Below, one piece after another: positions 36,854 to 46,760 of a stretch of 64,000 bases of DNA (position 1 is the first letter of the stretch; each line of letters starts with the position of its first letter). Position numbers and translations under genes: made by a program. The notes beneath the pieces are model-generated. The model was not told the DNA's origin. It made no database searches and saw only the letters and a program-made list of their open reading frames with translations. The DNA is from Lysobacter sp. 5GHs7-4 (GTDB lineage Bacteria > Pseudomonadota > Gammaproteobacteria > Xanthomonadales > Xanthomonadaceae), in assembly GCF_021284765.1 (NCBI RefSeq), contig NZ_CP089924.1, positions 1,506,001 to 1,570,000 on the forward strand, in the 5' to 3' direction.

Positions 36854-36863
36854 GGAAAGACCC

Positions 36864-37691
36864 ATGGCATTGATGACTTTCAAGCCCACTTCCCCCGGCC
36901 GCCGCAGCGCGGTCCGCGTGGTGACGCCGGGCCTGCATAAGGGCGCGCCGCACGCGGCGTTGGTCGAGAAGCAGAGCAAGAGCGGCGGCCGTAACCACCA
37001 CGGTCGCATCACCACCCGTCACATCGGCGGTGGCCACAAGCAGCATTACCGCATCATCGACTTCAAGCGCGACAAGGTCGGCATCCCCGCCCGCGTCGAG
37101 CGGATCGAATACGATCCCAACCGCACCGCGCACATCGCGCTGCTGTGCTACGTCGATGGCGAGCGTCGTTACATCATCGCCCCCAAGGGCCTGAAGGACG
37201 GCGATCAGGTGATCGCTGGCCGCGACGCTCCGATCCGCGTCGGCAACACCCTTCCGCTGAGCAACATCCCGGTCGGCACCACCGTGTGCTGCGTCGAGAT
37301 GAAGCCGGGCAAGGGCGCCCAGCTGGCCCGCGCGGCCGGCGCCAGCGCCTACCTGGTCGCTCGCGAGCAGGGCTACGCCACGCTGCGTCTTCGCTCCGGC
37401 GAAATGCGCAAGGTGCCGGTCGAATGCGGCGCCACGATCGGCGAAGTCGGCAACGACGAACACAGCCTCGAGAAGCTCGGCAAGGCCGGCGCCAAGCGCT
37501 GGCGCGGTATCAAGCCGACCGTCCGCGGCGCGGCCATGAACCCGGTCGACCATCCGCACGGCGGTGGTGAGGCCAAGGCTGGCCAGGGCAACCCGCATCC
37601 GGTCACGCCGTGGGGCGTGCCGACCAAGGGTTACAAGACGCGTAAGAACAAGCGTACGCAGCAGTTCATCGTTCGCGATCGCAGGAGCTAA
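36864..37691 (+). CDS. rplB: 50S ribosomal protein L2
   Basis: L2 is needed for subunit association and peptidyl transfer. I start at 36864 ([14 protein letters not shown], 275 residues), 10 nt after rplW with GAGGAAAG upstream. [20 protein letters not shown] and the C-terminal [11 protein letters not shown], carrying the conserved histidine near the catalytic centre, are present. Confidence 0.98.
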   Translation: MALMTFKPTSPGRRSAVRVVTPGLHKGAPHAALVEKQSKSGGRNHHGRITTRHIGGGHKQHYRIIDFKRDKVGIPARVERIEYDPNRTAHIALLCYVDGERRYIIAPKGLKDGDQVIAGRDAPIRVGNTLPLSNIPVGTTVCCVEMKPGKGAQLARAAGASAYLVAREQGYATLRLRSGEMRKVPVECGATIGEVGNDEHSLEKLGKAGAKRWRGIKPTVRGAAMNPVDHPHGGGEAKAGQGNPHPVTPWGVPTKGYKTRKNKRTQQFIVRDRRS

Positions 37692-37697
37692 TCGGCC

Positions 37698-37967
37698 ATG
37701 GCACGTTCACTCAAAAAGGGTCCGTTCGTCGACCACCATCTCGCGAAGAAGGTGGAGACCGCGGGCAACAACAAGAAGCCGATCAAGACCTGGTCGCGTC
37801 GCTCGATGGTGCTTCCGGAGATGGTGGGTTTCACCATCGCCGTGCACAACGGCAAGAACCACATCCCGGTGTTGGTCAACGAAAATATGGTTGGCCACAA
37901 GCTTGGCGAGTTCGCCCTGACCCGTACGTTCAAGGGTCACGGCGGCGACAAGAAGTCGGGCAAGTAA
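37698..37967 (+). CDS. rpsS: 30S ribosomal protein S19
   Basis: S19 is a 30S head protein that contacts A-site tRNA and the B1 bridges. The 89-residue protein begins [19 protein letters not shown] and has [14 protein letters not shown] and [14 protein letters not shown]. It lies 6 nt after rplB and 10 nt before rplV. Confidence 0.98.
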   Translation: MARSLKKGPFVDHHLAKKVETAGNNKKPIKTWSRRSMVLPEMVGFTIAVHNGKNHIPVLVNENMVGHKLGEFALTRTFKGHGGDKKSGK

Positions 37968-37977
37968 GGAGATGACC

Positions 37978-38313
37978 ATGGAAGCGAAAGCCATCCTGCG
38001 CACCGCGCGCATCTCCCCGCAGAAAGCCCGCCTGGTCGCCGACCAGGTGCGCGGTCTGTCCGCCGAACGCGCCGTCAACCTGCTGAAGTTCTCGGATAAG
38101 AAGGCAGCTGCACTGATCCGCAAGGTCGTGGAGTCCGCCATCGCCAACGCCGAGAACAACCAGGGCGCCGACGTCGACGAGCTCAAGGTCAAGACCATCA
38201 TGGTGGACGAGGGTCCCGCACTGAAGCGCTTCATGGCGCGTGCGAAGGGCCGCGGCACCCGCATCCTCAAGCGCACCAGCCACATCACTGTGGTTGTGGG
38301 CGCGGGCAAGTAA
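37978..38313 (+). CDS. rplV: 50S ribosomal protein L22
   Basis: L22 spans the 50S subunit and forms part of the tunnel constriction. I choose the ATG at 37978 ([16 protein letters not shown], 111 residues) because AAGGAG ends 6 nt before it; the ATG at 37972 abuts that site. [17 protein letters not shown] is the loop and C-terminal block. Confidence 0.97.
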   Translation: MEAKAILRTARISPQKARLVADQVRGLSAERAVNLLKFSDKKAAALIRKVVESAIANAENNQGADVDELKVKTIMVDEGPALKRFMARAKGRGTRILKRTSHITVVVGAGK

Positions 38314-38327
38314 GGCGGAGTCAGACA

Positions 38328-39071
38328 ATGGGTCATAAAGTTCATCCGACCGGTATCCGCCTTGGTATCTCCAAGGACTGGAACTCCAAGTGGTTCGCCG
38401 GCAAGAAGCAGTACGCCGAGTACCTGGCTGCCGACCTCAAGGTCCGCGAGATGCTTCGCAAGAAGCTCGCGCAGGCCGGTATCTCGAAGATCTTCATCGA
38501 GCGTCCGGCCAACAACGCCCGCGTCACGATCCACACCGCCCGTCCGGGCGTGGTGATCGGCAAGCGCGGCGAGGACATCGAGAAGCTGCGTAAGGAAGTC
38601 AGCACGCTGATGGGCGTTCCGGCGCACATCAACGTGACCGAGGTCCGCAAGCCGGAACTCGACGCGCAGCTGGTCGCCGAGTCGATCGCGCAGCAGCTCG
38701 AGCGCCGCATCATGTTCCGCCGCGCGATGAAGCGCGCTGTCGGCAACGCGATGCGCCTGGGTGCCCTGGGCATCAAGGTCAACGTCGCCGGCCGTCTCAA
38801 CGGCGCCGAGATCGCGCGTTCGGAGTGGTACCGCGAAGGCCGCGTGCCTCTGCACACCCTGCGCGCCGACATCGACTACGGCTTCGCTGAAGCCAAGACG
38901 ACGTACGGCATCATCGGCATCAAAGTCTGGGTCTACCGCGGCGAAATCTTCGATTTCACCCAGGTCGGCCAGGAAAAGCAGGACGATTCGCCGCGCAGCG
39001 ATCGTGGTGACCGCGGCGACCGCGGCGACCGTAACGACCGCCCGGGCCGTCCTGCCCGCGAACAGAGGTAA
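38328..39071 (+). CDS. rpsC: 30S ribosomal protein S3 with a charged Asp/Arg tail
   Basis: S3 helps form the mRNA entry channel. The 247-residue protein has [14 protein letters not shown], the KH domain ([19 protein letters not shown]) and [15 protein letters not shown]. After the normal body it ends with about 28 residues rich in Asp, Arg and Gly, including [12 protein letters not shown], which makes it longer than the Escherichia coli protein (233). The tail DNA is a short in-frame tandem repeat (GGTGACCGC-like units, about 39004-39040). Confidence 0.98.
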   Translation: MGHKVHPTGIRLGISKDWNSKWFAGKKQYAEYLAADLKVREMLRKKLAQAGISKIFIERPANNARVTIHTARPGVVIGKRGEDIEKLRKEVSTLMGVPAHINVTEVRKPELDAQLVAESIAQQLERRIMFRRAMKRAVGNAMRLGALGIKVNVAGRLNGAEIARSEWYREGRVPLHTLRADIDYGFAEAKTTYGIIGIKVWVYRGEIFDFTQVGQEKQDDSPRSDRGDRGDRGDRNDRPGRPAREQR

Positions 39072-39077
39072 TCCGCC

Positions 39078-39491
39078 ATGTTGCAACCCAAGCGAACCAA
39101 GTACCGCAAGGTACACAAGGGCCGCAATGAGGGCCTGAGCTGGAACGGCAATGCCGTCAGCTTCGGCGAATACGGCCTCAAGGCGACCGCGCACGGTCAG
39201 CTGACCGCGCGTCAGATCGAAGCGGCCCGCCGCTCGATCAGCCGCTACGTCAAGCGCGGCGGCAAGATGTGGATCCGCGTGTTCCCGGACAAGCCGATCA
39301 CCAAGAAGCCGATCGAAGTCCGAATGGGCTCCGGTAAGGGCAACGTCGAGTACTGGGTCGCTCAGATCCAGCCCGGTCGCATGATTTACGAGATCGAGGG
39401 TGTTGCCGAGGACGTCGCGCGCGAAGCGTTCCGTCTGGCCGCCGCCAAGCTCTCGGTGACCACCACTTTCGTTACCCGGACGGTGCGCTAA
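39078..39491 (+). CDS. rplP: 50S ribosomal protein L16
   Basis: L16 organises the A-site tRNA region of the 50S. The 137-residue protein begins [19 protein letters not shown] and contains [20 protein letters not shown] and [14 protein letters not shown]. Its TAA stop shares one base with the rpmC ATG (TAATG), a tight coupling. Confidence 0.98.
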   Translation: MLQPKRTKYRKVHKGRNEGLSWNGNAVSFGEYGLKATAHGQLTARQIEAARRSISRYVKRGGKMWIRVFPDKPITKKPIEVRMGSGKGNVEYWVAQIQPGRMIYEIEGVAEDVAREAFRLAAAKLSVTTTFVTRTVR

Positions 39492-39676
39492 TGGAACTCA
39501 AGCAACTGCGCGAGAAGTCGGCCGACGAGCTCAAGGCTCACCTGGTCGATCTGCACAAGGAGAGCTTCGCCCTCCGCATGCAGAAGGCCACCGGCCAGCT
39601 CGCCAAGACCCATGAGGCCCGCCGTGTTCGCCGCGAGATCGCTCGCGTGAACATGCTGCTGGGTCAGAAGAAGTAA
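39491..39676 (+). CDS. rpmC: 50S ribosomal protein L29
   Basis: L29 is a small helical protein at the tunnel exit next to L23. The 61-residue sequence [20 protein letters not shown] through [11 protein letters not shown] is a complete family match. It overlaps rplP by one base and is 9 nt before rpsQ. Confidence 0.97.
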   Translation: MELKQLREKSADELKAHLVDLHKESFALRMQKATGQLAKTHEARRVRREIARVNMLLGQKK

Positions 39677-39685
39677 GGACCCGCC

Positions 39686-39955
39686 ATGACCGACAACAAC
39701 ACAGAGAAGGCGCTGCGCACGGTTGAAGGCCGGGTCGTCAGCAACAAGATGGACAAGACCGTCACCGTGCTCGTCGAGCGTCAGGTCAAGCACGCGCTGT
39801 ACGGCAAGTACATCCGCCGCTCGACCAAGCTCCATGCCCACGACGCCGAGAACGCCTGCAAAGAAGGCGACATCGTGCGGGTGAAGGAAATTGCGCCGAT
39901 GTCGAAGACCAAGAACTGGAGCGTGGTTGAGATCGTCAGCCGCGTGGCCGAATAA
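39686..39955 (+). CDS. rpsQ: 30S ribosomal protein S17
   Basis: S17 binds 16S rRNA early in 30S assembly. The 89-residue protein has [20 protein letters not shown] and [12 protein letters not shown], and [16 protein letters not shown] at the end. It is the last gene of the S10 set; rplN of the spc set follows after 14 nt with no promoter or terminator visible between. Confidence 0.98.
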   Translation: MTDNNTEKALRTVEGRVVSNKMDKTVTVLVERQVKHALYGKYIRRSTKLHAHDAENACKEGDIVRVKEIAPMSKTKNWSVVEIVSRVAE

Positions 39956-39969
39956 GAGGAGGCTGAACC

Positions 39970-40338
39970 ATGATCCAGATGCAAAGCTACCTCGCCGTGG
40001 CCGACAACTCCGGTGCTAAAGAAGTGATGTGCATCAAGGTGCTCGGCGGCTCCAAGCGCCGTTACGCGCACATTGGCGACATCATCAAGGTCACCGTCAA
40101 GGACGCGATTCCGCGTGGCAAGGTCAAGAAGGGCGACGTCTACGACGCCGTCGTGGTCCGCACCCGCAAGGGCGTTCGCCGCCCGGACGGTTCGCTGATC
40201 CGCTTCGATGGCAACGCCGCGGTGTTGCTCAACAACAAGCATGAGCCGATCGGCACCCGTATCTTCGGGCCCGTGACTCGCGAGCTGCGCTCGGAGAAGT
40301 TCATGAAGATCGTCTCGCTCGCGCCTGAAGTGCTCTGA
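39970..40338 (+). CDS. rplN: 50S ribosomal protein L14
   Basis: L14 lies at the subunit interface and contacts L19. The 122-residue protein begins [20 protein letters not shown] and has [20 protein letters not shown] and [18 protein letters not shown] precedes the start. It heads the spc gene order. Confidence 0.98.
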   Translation: MIQMQSYLAVADNSGAKEVMCIKVLGGSKRRYAHIGDIIKVTVKDAIPRGKVKKGDVYDAVVVRTRKGVRRPDGSLIRFDGNAAVLLNNKHEPIGTRIFGPVTRELRSEKFMKIVSLAPEVL

Positions 40339-40354
40339 GCGGAGGAACTAGACC

Positions 40355-40669
40355 ATGAACCGTATCAAGAAGGGCGATCAGGTGATCGTCACCGCCGGTA
40401 AGGACAAGGGCAAGAAGGGCGACGTCGTGCGCGTGCTCGGCGACAAGGTCGTCGTGGCGAACATCAACGTCGTCAAGCGCCACACCAAACCGAATCCGCA
40501 GGCCAACCAGCCGGGCGGCGTGATCGAGCGCGAAGCGCCGATTCACATTTCCAACGTCATGCTGTTCAACCCGGCCACCGGCAAGGGCGAACGCATCGGT
40601 TTCAAGGTGCTGGAGGATGGACGCAAACTGCGTGTGTTCCGCTCCAGCGGTGAGGCGGTTGACGCCTGA
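40355..40669 (+). CDS. rplX: 50S ribosomal protein L24
   Basis: L24 initiates 50S assembly. The 104-residue protein has the KOW motif ([19 protein letters not shown]) at the start and [18 protein letters not shown]. It lies 16 nt after rplN. Confidence 0.98.
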   Translation: MNRIKKGDQVIVTAGKDKGKKGDVVRVLGDKVVVANINVVKRHTKPNPQANQPGGVIEREAPIHISNVMLFNPATGKGERIGFKVLEDGRKLRVFRSSGEAVDA

Positions 40670-40680
40670 GGAATGCTGAA

Positions 40681-41223
40681 ATGACCACCCGGCTCGAAGA
40701 GTTCTACAAGAAAGAAGTGGTTCCTGCCCTGACCGAGAAGTTCGGTTACAAGAACCCGATGGAAGTGCCGCGCCTGAGCAAGATCACGCTGAACATGGGC
40801 GTGGGCGAGGCTGCGACCAACAAGAAGATCCTGGAAAATGCCGTTGCCGACATGACCAAGATCTCCGGCCAGAAGCCGATCGTGACGAAGACCCGCGTGT
40901 CGGTGGCTTCGTTCAAGATCCGCGACGGCTGGCCGATCGGCGCCAAGGTCACCCTGCGCCGCGCGAAGATGTACGAGTTCATGGACCGCCTGATCAACAT
41001 CTCGCTGCCGCGCGTGCGCGACTTCCGCGGTGTCTCGGGTCGTTCGTTCGACGGCCGTGGCAACTACAACATGGGCGTCAAGGAACAGATCATCTTCCCG
41101 GAAATCGATTTCGACCAGGTCGACGCGCTGCGCGGCATGGACATCGCGATCACCACGACCGCGAAGACCGATGCCGAGGCCAAGGCCCTGCTCGAAGCCT
41201 TCCGCTTCCCGTTCCGCAACTGA
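40681..41223 (+). CDS. rplE: 50S ribosomal protein L5
   Basis: L5 binds 5S rRNA and the P-site tRNA. The 180-residue protein has [35 protein letters not shown] and the IFPEIDFD block. In Escherichia coli the S8 repressor site overlaps the start of this gene; I did not find a clear match here. Confidence 0.98.
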   Translation: MTTRLEEFYKKEVVPALTEKFGYKNPMEVPRLSKITLNMGVGEAATNKKILENAVADMTKISGQKPIVTKTRVSVASFKIRDGWPIGAKVTLRRAKMYEFMDRLINISLPRVRDFRGVSGRSFDGRGNYNMGVKEQIIFPEIDFDQVDALRGMDIAITTTAKTDAEAKALLEAFRFPFRN

Positions 41224-41237
41224 GTCAGGATTGAACT

Positions 41238-41543
41238 ATGGCTAAGTCCTCCATGATCAACCGCGACATCAAGCGGACCAAGCTGGTGAAGAAGTTCGCC
41301 GGCAAGCGTGATGCGCTGAAGAAGATCGTTTCCAGCGAGACCGCCTCCTACGAGGAAAAGCTGGAAGCCGCCGTCAAGCTGCAGAAGCTGCCGCGCGACT
41401 CCTCGCCGAGCCGCCAGCGCAACCGCTGCGCCCTGACCGGCCGCTCGCGCGGCGTCTACCAGAAGTTCGGCCTGGGCCGCAACAAGCTGCGTGAAGCCAC
41501 CATGCGCGGCGACGTGCCTGGTCTTCGCAAGGCAAGCTGGTAA
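41238..41543 (+). CDS. rpsN: 30S ribosomal protein S14, zinc-free type
   Basis: S14 lies in the 30S head. At 101 residues it is the long form that lacks the CxxC zinc pair. [20 protein letters not shown] and the C-terminal [20 protein letters not shown] identify it. The gap after it (41544-41678) is unusually long for the spc operon. Confidence 0.98.
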   Translation: MAKSSMINRDIKRTKLVKKFAGKRDALKKIVSSETASYEEKLEAAVKLQKLPRDSSPSRQRNRCALTGRSRGVYQKFGLGRNKLREATMRGDVPGLRKASW

Positions 41544-41566
41544 GATAGTCGGCTGTCCCAGCTGTA

Positions 41567-41592
41567 CCGCCGCGGCCCTCGGGTCGCGGCGG
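41567..41592 (+). promoter_or_regulatory. Hairpin in the rpsN-rpsH gap
   Basis: CCGCCGCGGCC pairs with GGTCGCGGCGG (11 bp, one G-U) around CTCG. A TTGAAA hexamer follows at 41598-41603 and a weak TATCTA 16 nt further, so an internal promoter is possible. The hairpin has no T tract and could instead slow RNase or polymerase. Confidence 0.5.
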
Positions 41593-41678
41593 CGCTGTTG
41601 AAAGCGTTGTAACCCGTTGTATCTATTACTGAAATTCGCAATCCCGCGGATATCGGTGCTACTCATAGGTGATATTCA

Positions 41679-42077
41679 ATGAGCATGACTGATCCCATCG
41701 CCGACATGCTGGTCCGCATCAAGAATGCGGCCGCTGTTCGGAAGCAGACGGTGAAGATGCCGTCGTCCAAGGTGAAGGTGGCCATCGCCGCCGTGCTGAA
41801 GGACGAGGGCTACATCCTGGACTCGCGCGTGGTGCAGACCACCCCGGGCAAGGCCGAACTCGAAATTTCGCTGAAGTACTACGAAGGCAAGCCGGTGATC
41901 GAGCGCCTGCAGCGCTACTCCCGTTCGGGCCTGCGTCAGTACCGCGGCAAGGAAGCGCTGCCGAAGGTCCTGGGCGGCCTGGGCATCGCCATCATCTCCA
42001 CCTCGAAGGGCATCATGACCGATGCGCAGGCGCGCCAGCAGGGCGTCGGCGGTGAAGTCCTGTGCTTCGTGGCCTAA
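41679..42077 (+). CDS. rpsH: 30S ribosomal protein S8
   Basis: S8 organises the 16S central domain and in Escherichia coli represses the spc operon. The 132-residue protein begins [17 protein letters not shown] and ends with the [20 protein letters not shown] block. I keep the ATG at 41679 rather than the one two codons later because related xanthomonad proteins start MSMTDP. Confidence 0.97.
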   Translation: MSMTDPIADMLVRIKNAAAVRKQTVKMPSSKVKVAIAAVLKDEGYILDSRVVQTTPGKAELEISLKYYEGKPVIERLQRYSRSGLRQYRGKEALPKVLGGLGIAIISTSKGIMTDAQARQQGVGGEVLCFVA

Positions 42078-42092
42078 GGGAGTAAACGAACC

Positions 42093-42620
42093 ATGTCCCG
42101 AGTTGCCAAGAAGCCGATCGCCCTGCCGAAGGGCGTCGAACTGAACGTGCAGGCTGACCAGGTCAGCGCCAAGGGCCCGAAGGGCACCCTGTCGATCGCC
42201 AAGCCGGCCGCCATCAACCTGCAGATCGAAAACGGCGAAGCCGTGTTCACCACCGAAGACGCTGCGCTGATCCCGCTCACGGGCACCCTGCGCGCGATCC
42301 TCGCGAACATGGTCAAGGGCGTCTCCGAAGGCTTCGAGCGCAAGCTCGAGCTGGTCGGCGTCGGCTACCGCGCCTCGATGCAGGGCCAGGACCTGAACCT
42401 GGCGCTGGGTTTCTCGCACCCGGTGCTGTTCAAGGCGCCGGAAGGCATCACCATCGCCACCCCGACCCAGACCGAGATCCTGGTCCAGGGCGCGGACAAG
42501 CAGCGCGTCGGTGAAGTCGCCGCCAAGATTCGCGGTTTCCGTCCGCCGGAGCCCTACAAGGGCAAGGGCGTGAAGTACGCCGGCGAAGTCATCATCCGCA
42601 AGGAAGCCAAGAAGGCCTAA
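42093..42620 (+). CDS. rplF: 50S ribosomal protein L6
   Basis: L6 lies near the sarcin-ricin loop and the factor-binding site. The 175-residue protein has [26 protein letters not shown] and [17 protein letters not shown]. It follows rpsH after 15 nt. The 59-nt gap to rplR contains a small GCCCT-GAT-AGGGC hairpin (42631-42643). Confidence 0.98.
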   Translation: MSRVAKKPIALPKGVELNVQADQVSAKGPKGTLSIAKPAAINLQIENGEAVFTTEDAALIPLTGTLRAILANMVKGVSEGFERKLELVGVGYRASMQGQDLNLALGFSHPVLFKAPEGITIATPTQTEILVQGADKQRVGEVAAKIRGFRPPEPYKGKGVKYAGEVIIRKEAKKA

Positions 42621-42679
42621 GGAACGCATCGCCCTGATAGGGCCCTGCCGACCCCCCTTCAGCTTTCGGAGATCAGAAC

Positions 42680-43033
42680 ATGAACAAGAACATTTCCCGC
42701 CTGCGTCGCGCCAAGTCCACCCGTGCGCACATCCGCGAGCTCGGCGTGCCGCGTCTGTCGGTGCTGCGCACCGGCCAGCACCTGTACGCCCAGGTCTTCA
42801 CCGCCGACGGCTCCAAGGTCCTGGCTGCCGCCTCGACCGTGCAGGCCGACGTCAAGGAAGGCCTGAAGAGCGGCAAGAACGCCGAAGCCGCCGTCAAGGT
42901 CGGCCACGCGATCGCCGCCAAGGCCAAGGCCGCCGGCATCGAGAAGGTCGCATTCGACCGTTCGGGTTACCGCTACCACGGTCGCATCAAGGCTCTGGCC
43001 GATGCGGCGCGCGAAGGCGGCCTGAAGTTCTAA
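42680..43033 (+). CDS. rplR: 50S ribosomal protein L18
   Basis: L18 binds 5S rRNA with L5 and L25. The 117-residue protein begins [20 protein letters not shown] and ends [20 protein letters not shown] plus AAREGGLKF. It is followed by a 163-nt gap with three tandem hairpins. Confidence 0.98.
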   Translation: MNKNISRLRRAKSTRAHIRELGVPRLSVLRTGQHLYAQVFTADGSKVLAAASTVQADVKEGLKSGKNAEAAVKVGHAIAAKAKAAGIEKVAFDRSGYRYHGRIKALADAAREGGLKF

Positions 43034-43040
43034 GCCTTGA

Positions 43041-43124
43041 AGGCGAGGGGATCCGTCCCCACGCCTGAAGCAGACAACTGCCGGCGCGGTCTGCGCCGGG
43101 CGCCAGGACGGGTTCCCGTCCTGG
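43041..43124 (+). promoter_or_regulatory. Three tandem hairpins between rplR and rpsE
   Basis: Hairpin one: AGGCG-A-GGGGA with TCCCC-A-CGCCT around TCCG (43041-43066). Hairpin two: CCGGCGC with GCGCCGG around GGTCT (43081-43099). Hairpin three: CCAGGACGG with CCGTCCTGG around GTTC (43103-43124). All are nearly perfect. No T tract follows, so RNA stabilisation, pausing or protein binding is more likely than termination. No function is known to me. Confidence 0.6.
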
Positions 43125-43196
43125 TCGCTGCACCCGATGTACATCACAACCATAAGCGGCGACGCCGCAAATCCCTTTAATCAACGAGATATCGAA

Positions 43197-43739
43197 ATGG
43201 CTGAAGAACAGCGTGCACCGCGGGGTCGTGATCGCGACCGCAACCGCGAAGAGATCGACGACGGCATGATCGAGAAGCTGATCGCGGTCAACCGCGTCAG
43301 CAAGACCGTCAAGGGCGGTCGCCAGTTCACCTTCACCGCGCTGACGGTGGTGGGCGACGGCAACGGCAAGGTCGGCTTCGGCTACGGCAAGGCGCGCGAA
43401 GTGCCGGTCGCCATCCAGAAGTCGATGGAATACGCCCGCAAGGCGATGAACAACGTCGATCTGAACAACGGCACCCTGTGGCACGCCGTCAAGTCGGGCC
43501 ACGGCGCGGCGCATGTGTTCATGCAGCCGGCGTCGGAAGGTACCGGCGTGATCGCCGGCGGCGCGATGCGCGCCGTGCTCGAAGCGGTCGGCGTCAAGAA
43601 CGTGCTGGCCAAGGCCACCGGTTCGCGCAATCCGATCAACCTGGTCCGCGCCACGCTGAAGGGCCTGACCGGCATGCACTCGCCGGCCAAGATCGCGGCC
43701 AAGCGCGGCAAGAAGGTGGAGGATCTCAACCATGGCTAA
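43197..43739 (+). CDS. rpsE: 30S ribosomal protein S5
   Basis: S5 helps form the mRNA channel and affects fidelity and spectinomycin sensitivity. I start at 43197 ([16 protein letters not shown], 180 residues), which matches the family; the frame is open 20 codons upstream. [20 protein letters not shown] and KARGEVP-type blocks are present. The stop lies inside rpmD (8-nt overlap). Confidence 0.97.
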   Translation: MAEEQRAPRGRDRDRNREEIDDGMIEKLIAVNRVSKTVKGGRQFTFTALTVVGDGNGKVGFGYGKAREVPVAIQKSMEYARKAMNNVDLNNGTLWHAVKSGHGAAHVFMQPASEGTGVIAGGAMRAVLEAVGVKNVLAKATGSRNPINLVRATLKGLTGMHSPAKIAAKRGKKVEDLNHG

Positions 43740-43938
43740 GGCTGCTAACAAGCCGGTCGAAGGCGGCACCGTCACGGTGCGCCTCGTCAAGGGTCTGCGT
43801 GGCTGCCAGTCGCGTCACCGCCTGTCGGTGAAGGCGCTGGGCCTGAACAAGCTCAACGACGTGCGGACGCTGAAGGACAGCCCGCAGGTTCGTGGCCTGA
43901 TCAACACGGTCCACTACCTGGTTCAGGTCGAGGGCTAA
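43732..43938 (+). CDS. rpmD: 50S ribosomal protein L30
   Basis: L30 is a small 50S protein. The 68-residue sequence has [20 protein letters not shown], then [20 protein letters not shown] and VHYLVQVEG. It starts 8 nt before the rpsE stop in another frame, the tightest overlap in the operon. Confidence 0.97.
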   Translation: MAKAANKPVEGGTVTVRLVKGLRGCQSRHRLSVKALGLNKLNDVRTLKDSPQVRGLINTVHYLVQVEG

Positions 43939-43948
43939 GGAGAACATC

Positions 43949-44386
43949 ATGCGTCTCAATACACTCAAGCCGGCTGACGGCGCCCGCGAAGACCGCAAGC
44001 GCGTCGGTCGCGGTATCGGTTCGGGCCTGGGCAAGACCGCGGGCCGCGGCCACAAGGGTTCGTTCGCGCGTTCGGGCAAGGGCAAGATCAAGGCCGGCTT
44101 CGAAGGCGGTCAGACCCCGATGCAGCGTCGTCTGCCGAAGATCGGTTTCCGCTCCAAGACCGCCAAGGACACCGCCGAGGTGCTGTCCTACCAGCTGGAC
44201 AAGCTGGAAGCCGGCGAGATCGATTTCGCCAAGCTGCTGGCGGCCAAGCTGGTTCCGACCACGGCCAAGCAGGCGAAGATCGTCAAGAAGGGCGAACTGA
44301 GCAAGGCGTTCGTGCTCAAGGGCGTGCTGGCCACGGCCGGCGCGAAGGCCGCTATCGAAGCGGCTGGCGGCAAGGTCGAGGAGTAA
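43949..44386 (+). CDS. rplO: 50S ribosomal protein L15
   Basis: L15 is a late 50S assembly protein with an extended Gly/Arg-rich N-terminus: [20 protein letters not shown] and [18 protein letters not shown], then [14 protein letters not shown]. The protein has 145 residues. It is 7 nt before secY, as in most bacteria. Confidence 0.98.
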   Translation: MRLNTLKPADGAREDRKRVGRGIGSGLGKTAGRGHKGSFARSGKGKIKAGFEGGQTPMQRRLPKIGFRSKTAKDTAEVLSYQLDKLEAGEIDFAKLLAAKLVPTTAKQAKIVKKGELSKAFVLKGVLATAGAKAAIEAAGGKVEE

Positions 44387-44393
44387 GCGATAC

Positions 44394-45755
44394 ATGGCGC
44401 GGAGCAGCAACGCGATGGCCGGTCTCGGCGGCGGTCTCGGTAAGTTCACCGAGCTCCGCCAACGTCTGCTGTTCGTAGTCGGCGCATTGATCGTCTACCG
44501 CATCGGTTGCTACATCCCGGTGCCGGGCGTCAATCCCGAGGCGATGCTCAAGCTCATGGAGTCGCAGAAGGGCACGATCGTGGACATGTTCAACATGTTC
44601 TCGGGCGGCGCTCTTCACCGCTTCAGCCTGTTCGCGCTGAACGTGATGCCGTACATCTCGGCGTCGATCATCGTGCAGCTGCTGGTGCAGATCGTGCCCA
44701 GCCTGAAGGCCATCCAGAAGGAAGGCGAGTCGGGCCGGCGCAAGATCAACCAGTGGTCGCGCATGGGTGCGATCCCCCTGGCCGTGTTCCAGGCCTGGGG
44801 CATCGCCACGGCCTTGCAGGCCGGCGGCGCCAGCCAGGGCATTCCGGTGGTCTACAACCCGGGTCCGGGCTTCATCCTGACCGCGGTGATCGCGTTGACC
44901 GCGGGCACCATGTTCCTGATGTGGATCGGCGAGCAGGTGACCGAGCGCGGTATCGGCAATGGCGTGTCGTTGATCATCTTCGCCGGCATCGTCGCGGGCC
45001 TGCCTGCCGCGGTGATCACGATGTTCACCCAGATCAACGACGGCACCATGAACCCCATGACCGCGATCGCGGTGGTGGCCATCGTGGTGGTGTTCACCTA
45101 TCTGGTGGTGTTCGTCGAACGCGGCCAGCGGCGGATCACGGTCAATTACGCCCGTCGTCAGGGCGGCCGTAACGCCTACATGAACCAGTCGTCGTTCCTG
45201 CCGCTGAAGCTCAACATGTCGGGCGTGATCCCGGCCATCTTCGCCTCGAGCATCGTGATGTTCCCGGCGACGGCGGCCACCTGGTTCAGCCAGAGCAGCT
45301 CGGCCACCTGGCTGCAGCGCGTGAGCCAGTGGTTGAACCCCGGCGAGCCGCTGCACATGATTCTGTACGCGGCCCTGATCATCGGCTTCGCCTTCTTCTA
45401 CACGGCGCTGGTGTTCAACTCGCAGGAAACGGCTGACAATCTGAAGAAGTCGGGCGCGCTGATTCCGGGTATCCGCCCGGGCAAGGCGACGGCCGATTAT
45501 GTCGACGGCGTGCTGACCCGCCTCACGGCGGCCGGCGCGGCTTATCTGGTGATCGTCTGTCTCCTCCCGGAGATCATGCGCACCCAACTGGGCACCTCGT
45601 TCTACTTCGGCGGCACTTCGTTGCTGATCGTGGTGGTGGTGGTGATGGATTTCATCGCTCAAATCCAGGCTCATCTGATGTCCCATCAGTACGAGAGCCT
45701 GTTGAAGAAGGCGAACTTGAAGGGCGGCTCGCGCGGCGGTCTCGCGCGCGGGTGA
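44394..45755 (+). CDS. secY: Preprotein translocase subunit SecY
   Basis: SecY is the channel of the Sec translocon in the inner membrane. The 453-residue protein has ten hydrophobic spans, the plug region after the first span, [15 protein letters not shown], and the cytoplasmic loop [16 protein letters not shown] that contacts SecA and the ribosome. The C-terminal [18 protein letters not shown] tail is typical. Its partner SecE is at 16995. No rpmJ gene follows it. Confidence 0.98.
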   Translation: MARSSNAMAGLGGGLGKFTELRQRLLFVVGALIVYRIGCYIPVPGVNPEAMLKLMESQKGTIVDMFNMFSGGALHRFSLFALNVMPYISASIIVQLLVQIVPSLKAIQKEGESGRRKINQWSRMGAIPLAVFQAWGIATALQAGGASQGIPVVYNPGPGFILTAVIALTAGTMFLMWIGEQVTERGIGNGVSLIIFAGIVAGLPAAVITMFTQINDGTMNPMTAIAVVAIVVVFTYLVVFVERGQRRITVNYARRQGGRNAYMNQSSFLPLKLNMSGVIPAIFASSIVMFPATAATWFSQSSSATWLQRVSQWLNPGEPLHMILYAALIIGFAFFYTALVFNSQETADNLKKSGALIPGIRPGKATADYVDGVLTRLTAAGAAYLVIVCLLPEIMRTQLGTSFYFGGTSLLIVVVVVMDFIAQIQAHLMSHQYESLLKKANLKGGSRGGLARG

Positions 45756-45986
45756 TACTGGGCCATTCCGCGCGCCAGAGTAGCGCGCGGGGCGAGCAGG
45801 GCGGGATCGTCCTGTTCAGCCAGTTCAGTATCGTCGCCGGAGCATGGGCACACTCCCCATGCCGTGGTTCCGTGGCACCTCTGGTGCCGCGGGGCTTCCT
45901 ATTAACCCGAGACCTTGTTAAAATTTCCAGTTCACTCCGCCGGGATTAATCCGTCTCGGCCGCCAAACTCAGTTGGAGATCGCGTT
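45756..45986 (+). promoter_or_regulatory. secY-rpsM gap: alpha-operon promoter and leader
   Basis: The gap holds two hairpins (GCATGGG with CCCATGC, 45842-45862; CCGTGGCACC with GGTGCCGCGG around TCT, 45870-45892), then a promoter candidate TTCCTA (45896-45901), 17 nt, TAAAAT (45919-45924). The start would leave about 55 nt of leader before rpsM. A 14-nt string GCAGGGCGGGATCG at 45796 also occurs in the rpsL leader. The S4-binding pseudoknot known from Escherichia coli could not be confirmed. Confidence 0.55.
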
Positions 45987-46343
45987 ATGGCGCGTATTGC
46001 GGGCGTCAATTTGCCTGCCCAGAAGCATGTCTGGGTCGGGTTGCAAAGCATTTACGGCATCGGCCGTACTCGTTCGAAGAAGGTCTGCGAAGCCGCAGGC
46101 GTGACCTCGACGACCAAGATCCGTGACCTGTCCGAGCCGGAAGTCGAGCGCCTGCGCGCCGAGATCGGCAAGTACGTGGTCGAAGGCGACCTGCGTCGCG
46201 AGGTCGGTATCGCTATCAAGCGTCTGATGGACCTGGGCTGCTACCGCGGCCTGCGTCACCGCCGCGGCCTGCCGCTGCGCGGTCAGCGTACGCGTACCAA
46301 TGCACGTACCCGTAAGGGTCCGCGCAAGGCCATCAGGAAGTAA
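45987..46343 (+). CDS. rpsM: 30S ribosomal protein S13
   Basis: S13 contacts the P-site tRNA and 50S bridges. I start at 45987 ([20 protein letters not shown], 118 residues). [10 protein letters not shown], then [20 protein letters not shown], identify it. It leads the alpha gene set: rpsM-rpsK-rpsD-rpoA-rplQ. Confidence 0.98.
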   Translation: MARIAGVNLPAQKHVWVGLQSIYGIGRTRSKKVCEAAGVTSTTKIRDLSEPEVERLRAEIGKYVVEGDLRREVGIAIKRLMDLGCYRGLRHRRGLPLRGQRTRTNARTRKGPRKAIRK

Positions 46344-46353
46344 GGGGTAGACC

Positions 46354-46746
46354 ATGGCTAAGCCGGCAGCTGCAAAAACCAAGAAGAAGATCAAGCGCGT
46401 CGTCACCGACGGCATCGCCCACGTCCACGCTTCTTTCAACAACACGATCATCACGATCACCGACCGCCAGGGCAATGCGCTCTCGTGGGCGACTTCGGGC
46501 GGCGCGGGTTTCCGCGGTTCGCGCAAGTCGACCCCGTTCGCCGCCCAGGTCGCCGCCGAAAAGGCAGGCCGTGCTGCGCTCGACTACGGCGTCAAGTCGC
46601 TGGAAGTGCGCATCAAGGGTCCGGGTCCGGGCCGTGAGTCCGCCGTTCGTTCGCTGAACAACGTCGGTTACAAGATCATGAACATCATCGACGTGACGCC
46701 GATCCCGCACAACGGGTGCCGTCCGCCGAAGAAGCGTCGCGTCTGA
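46354..46746 (+). CDS. rpsK: 30S ribosomal protein S11
   Basis: S11 lies on the 30S platform near the mRNA exit. The 130-residue protein has [34 protein letters not shown] and the C-terminal [12 protein letters not shown]. It lies 10 nt after rpsM and 14 nt before rpsD. Confidence 0.98.
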   Translation: MAKPAAAKTKKKIKRVVTDGIAHVHASFNNTIITITDRQGNALSWATSGGAGFRGSRKSTPFAAQVAAEKAGRAALDYGVKSLEVRIKGPGPGRESAVRSLNNVGYKIMNIIDVTPIPHNGCRPPKKRRV

Positions 46747-46760
46747 GGAGCTGAAGAAAA

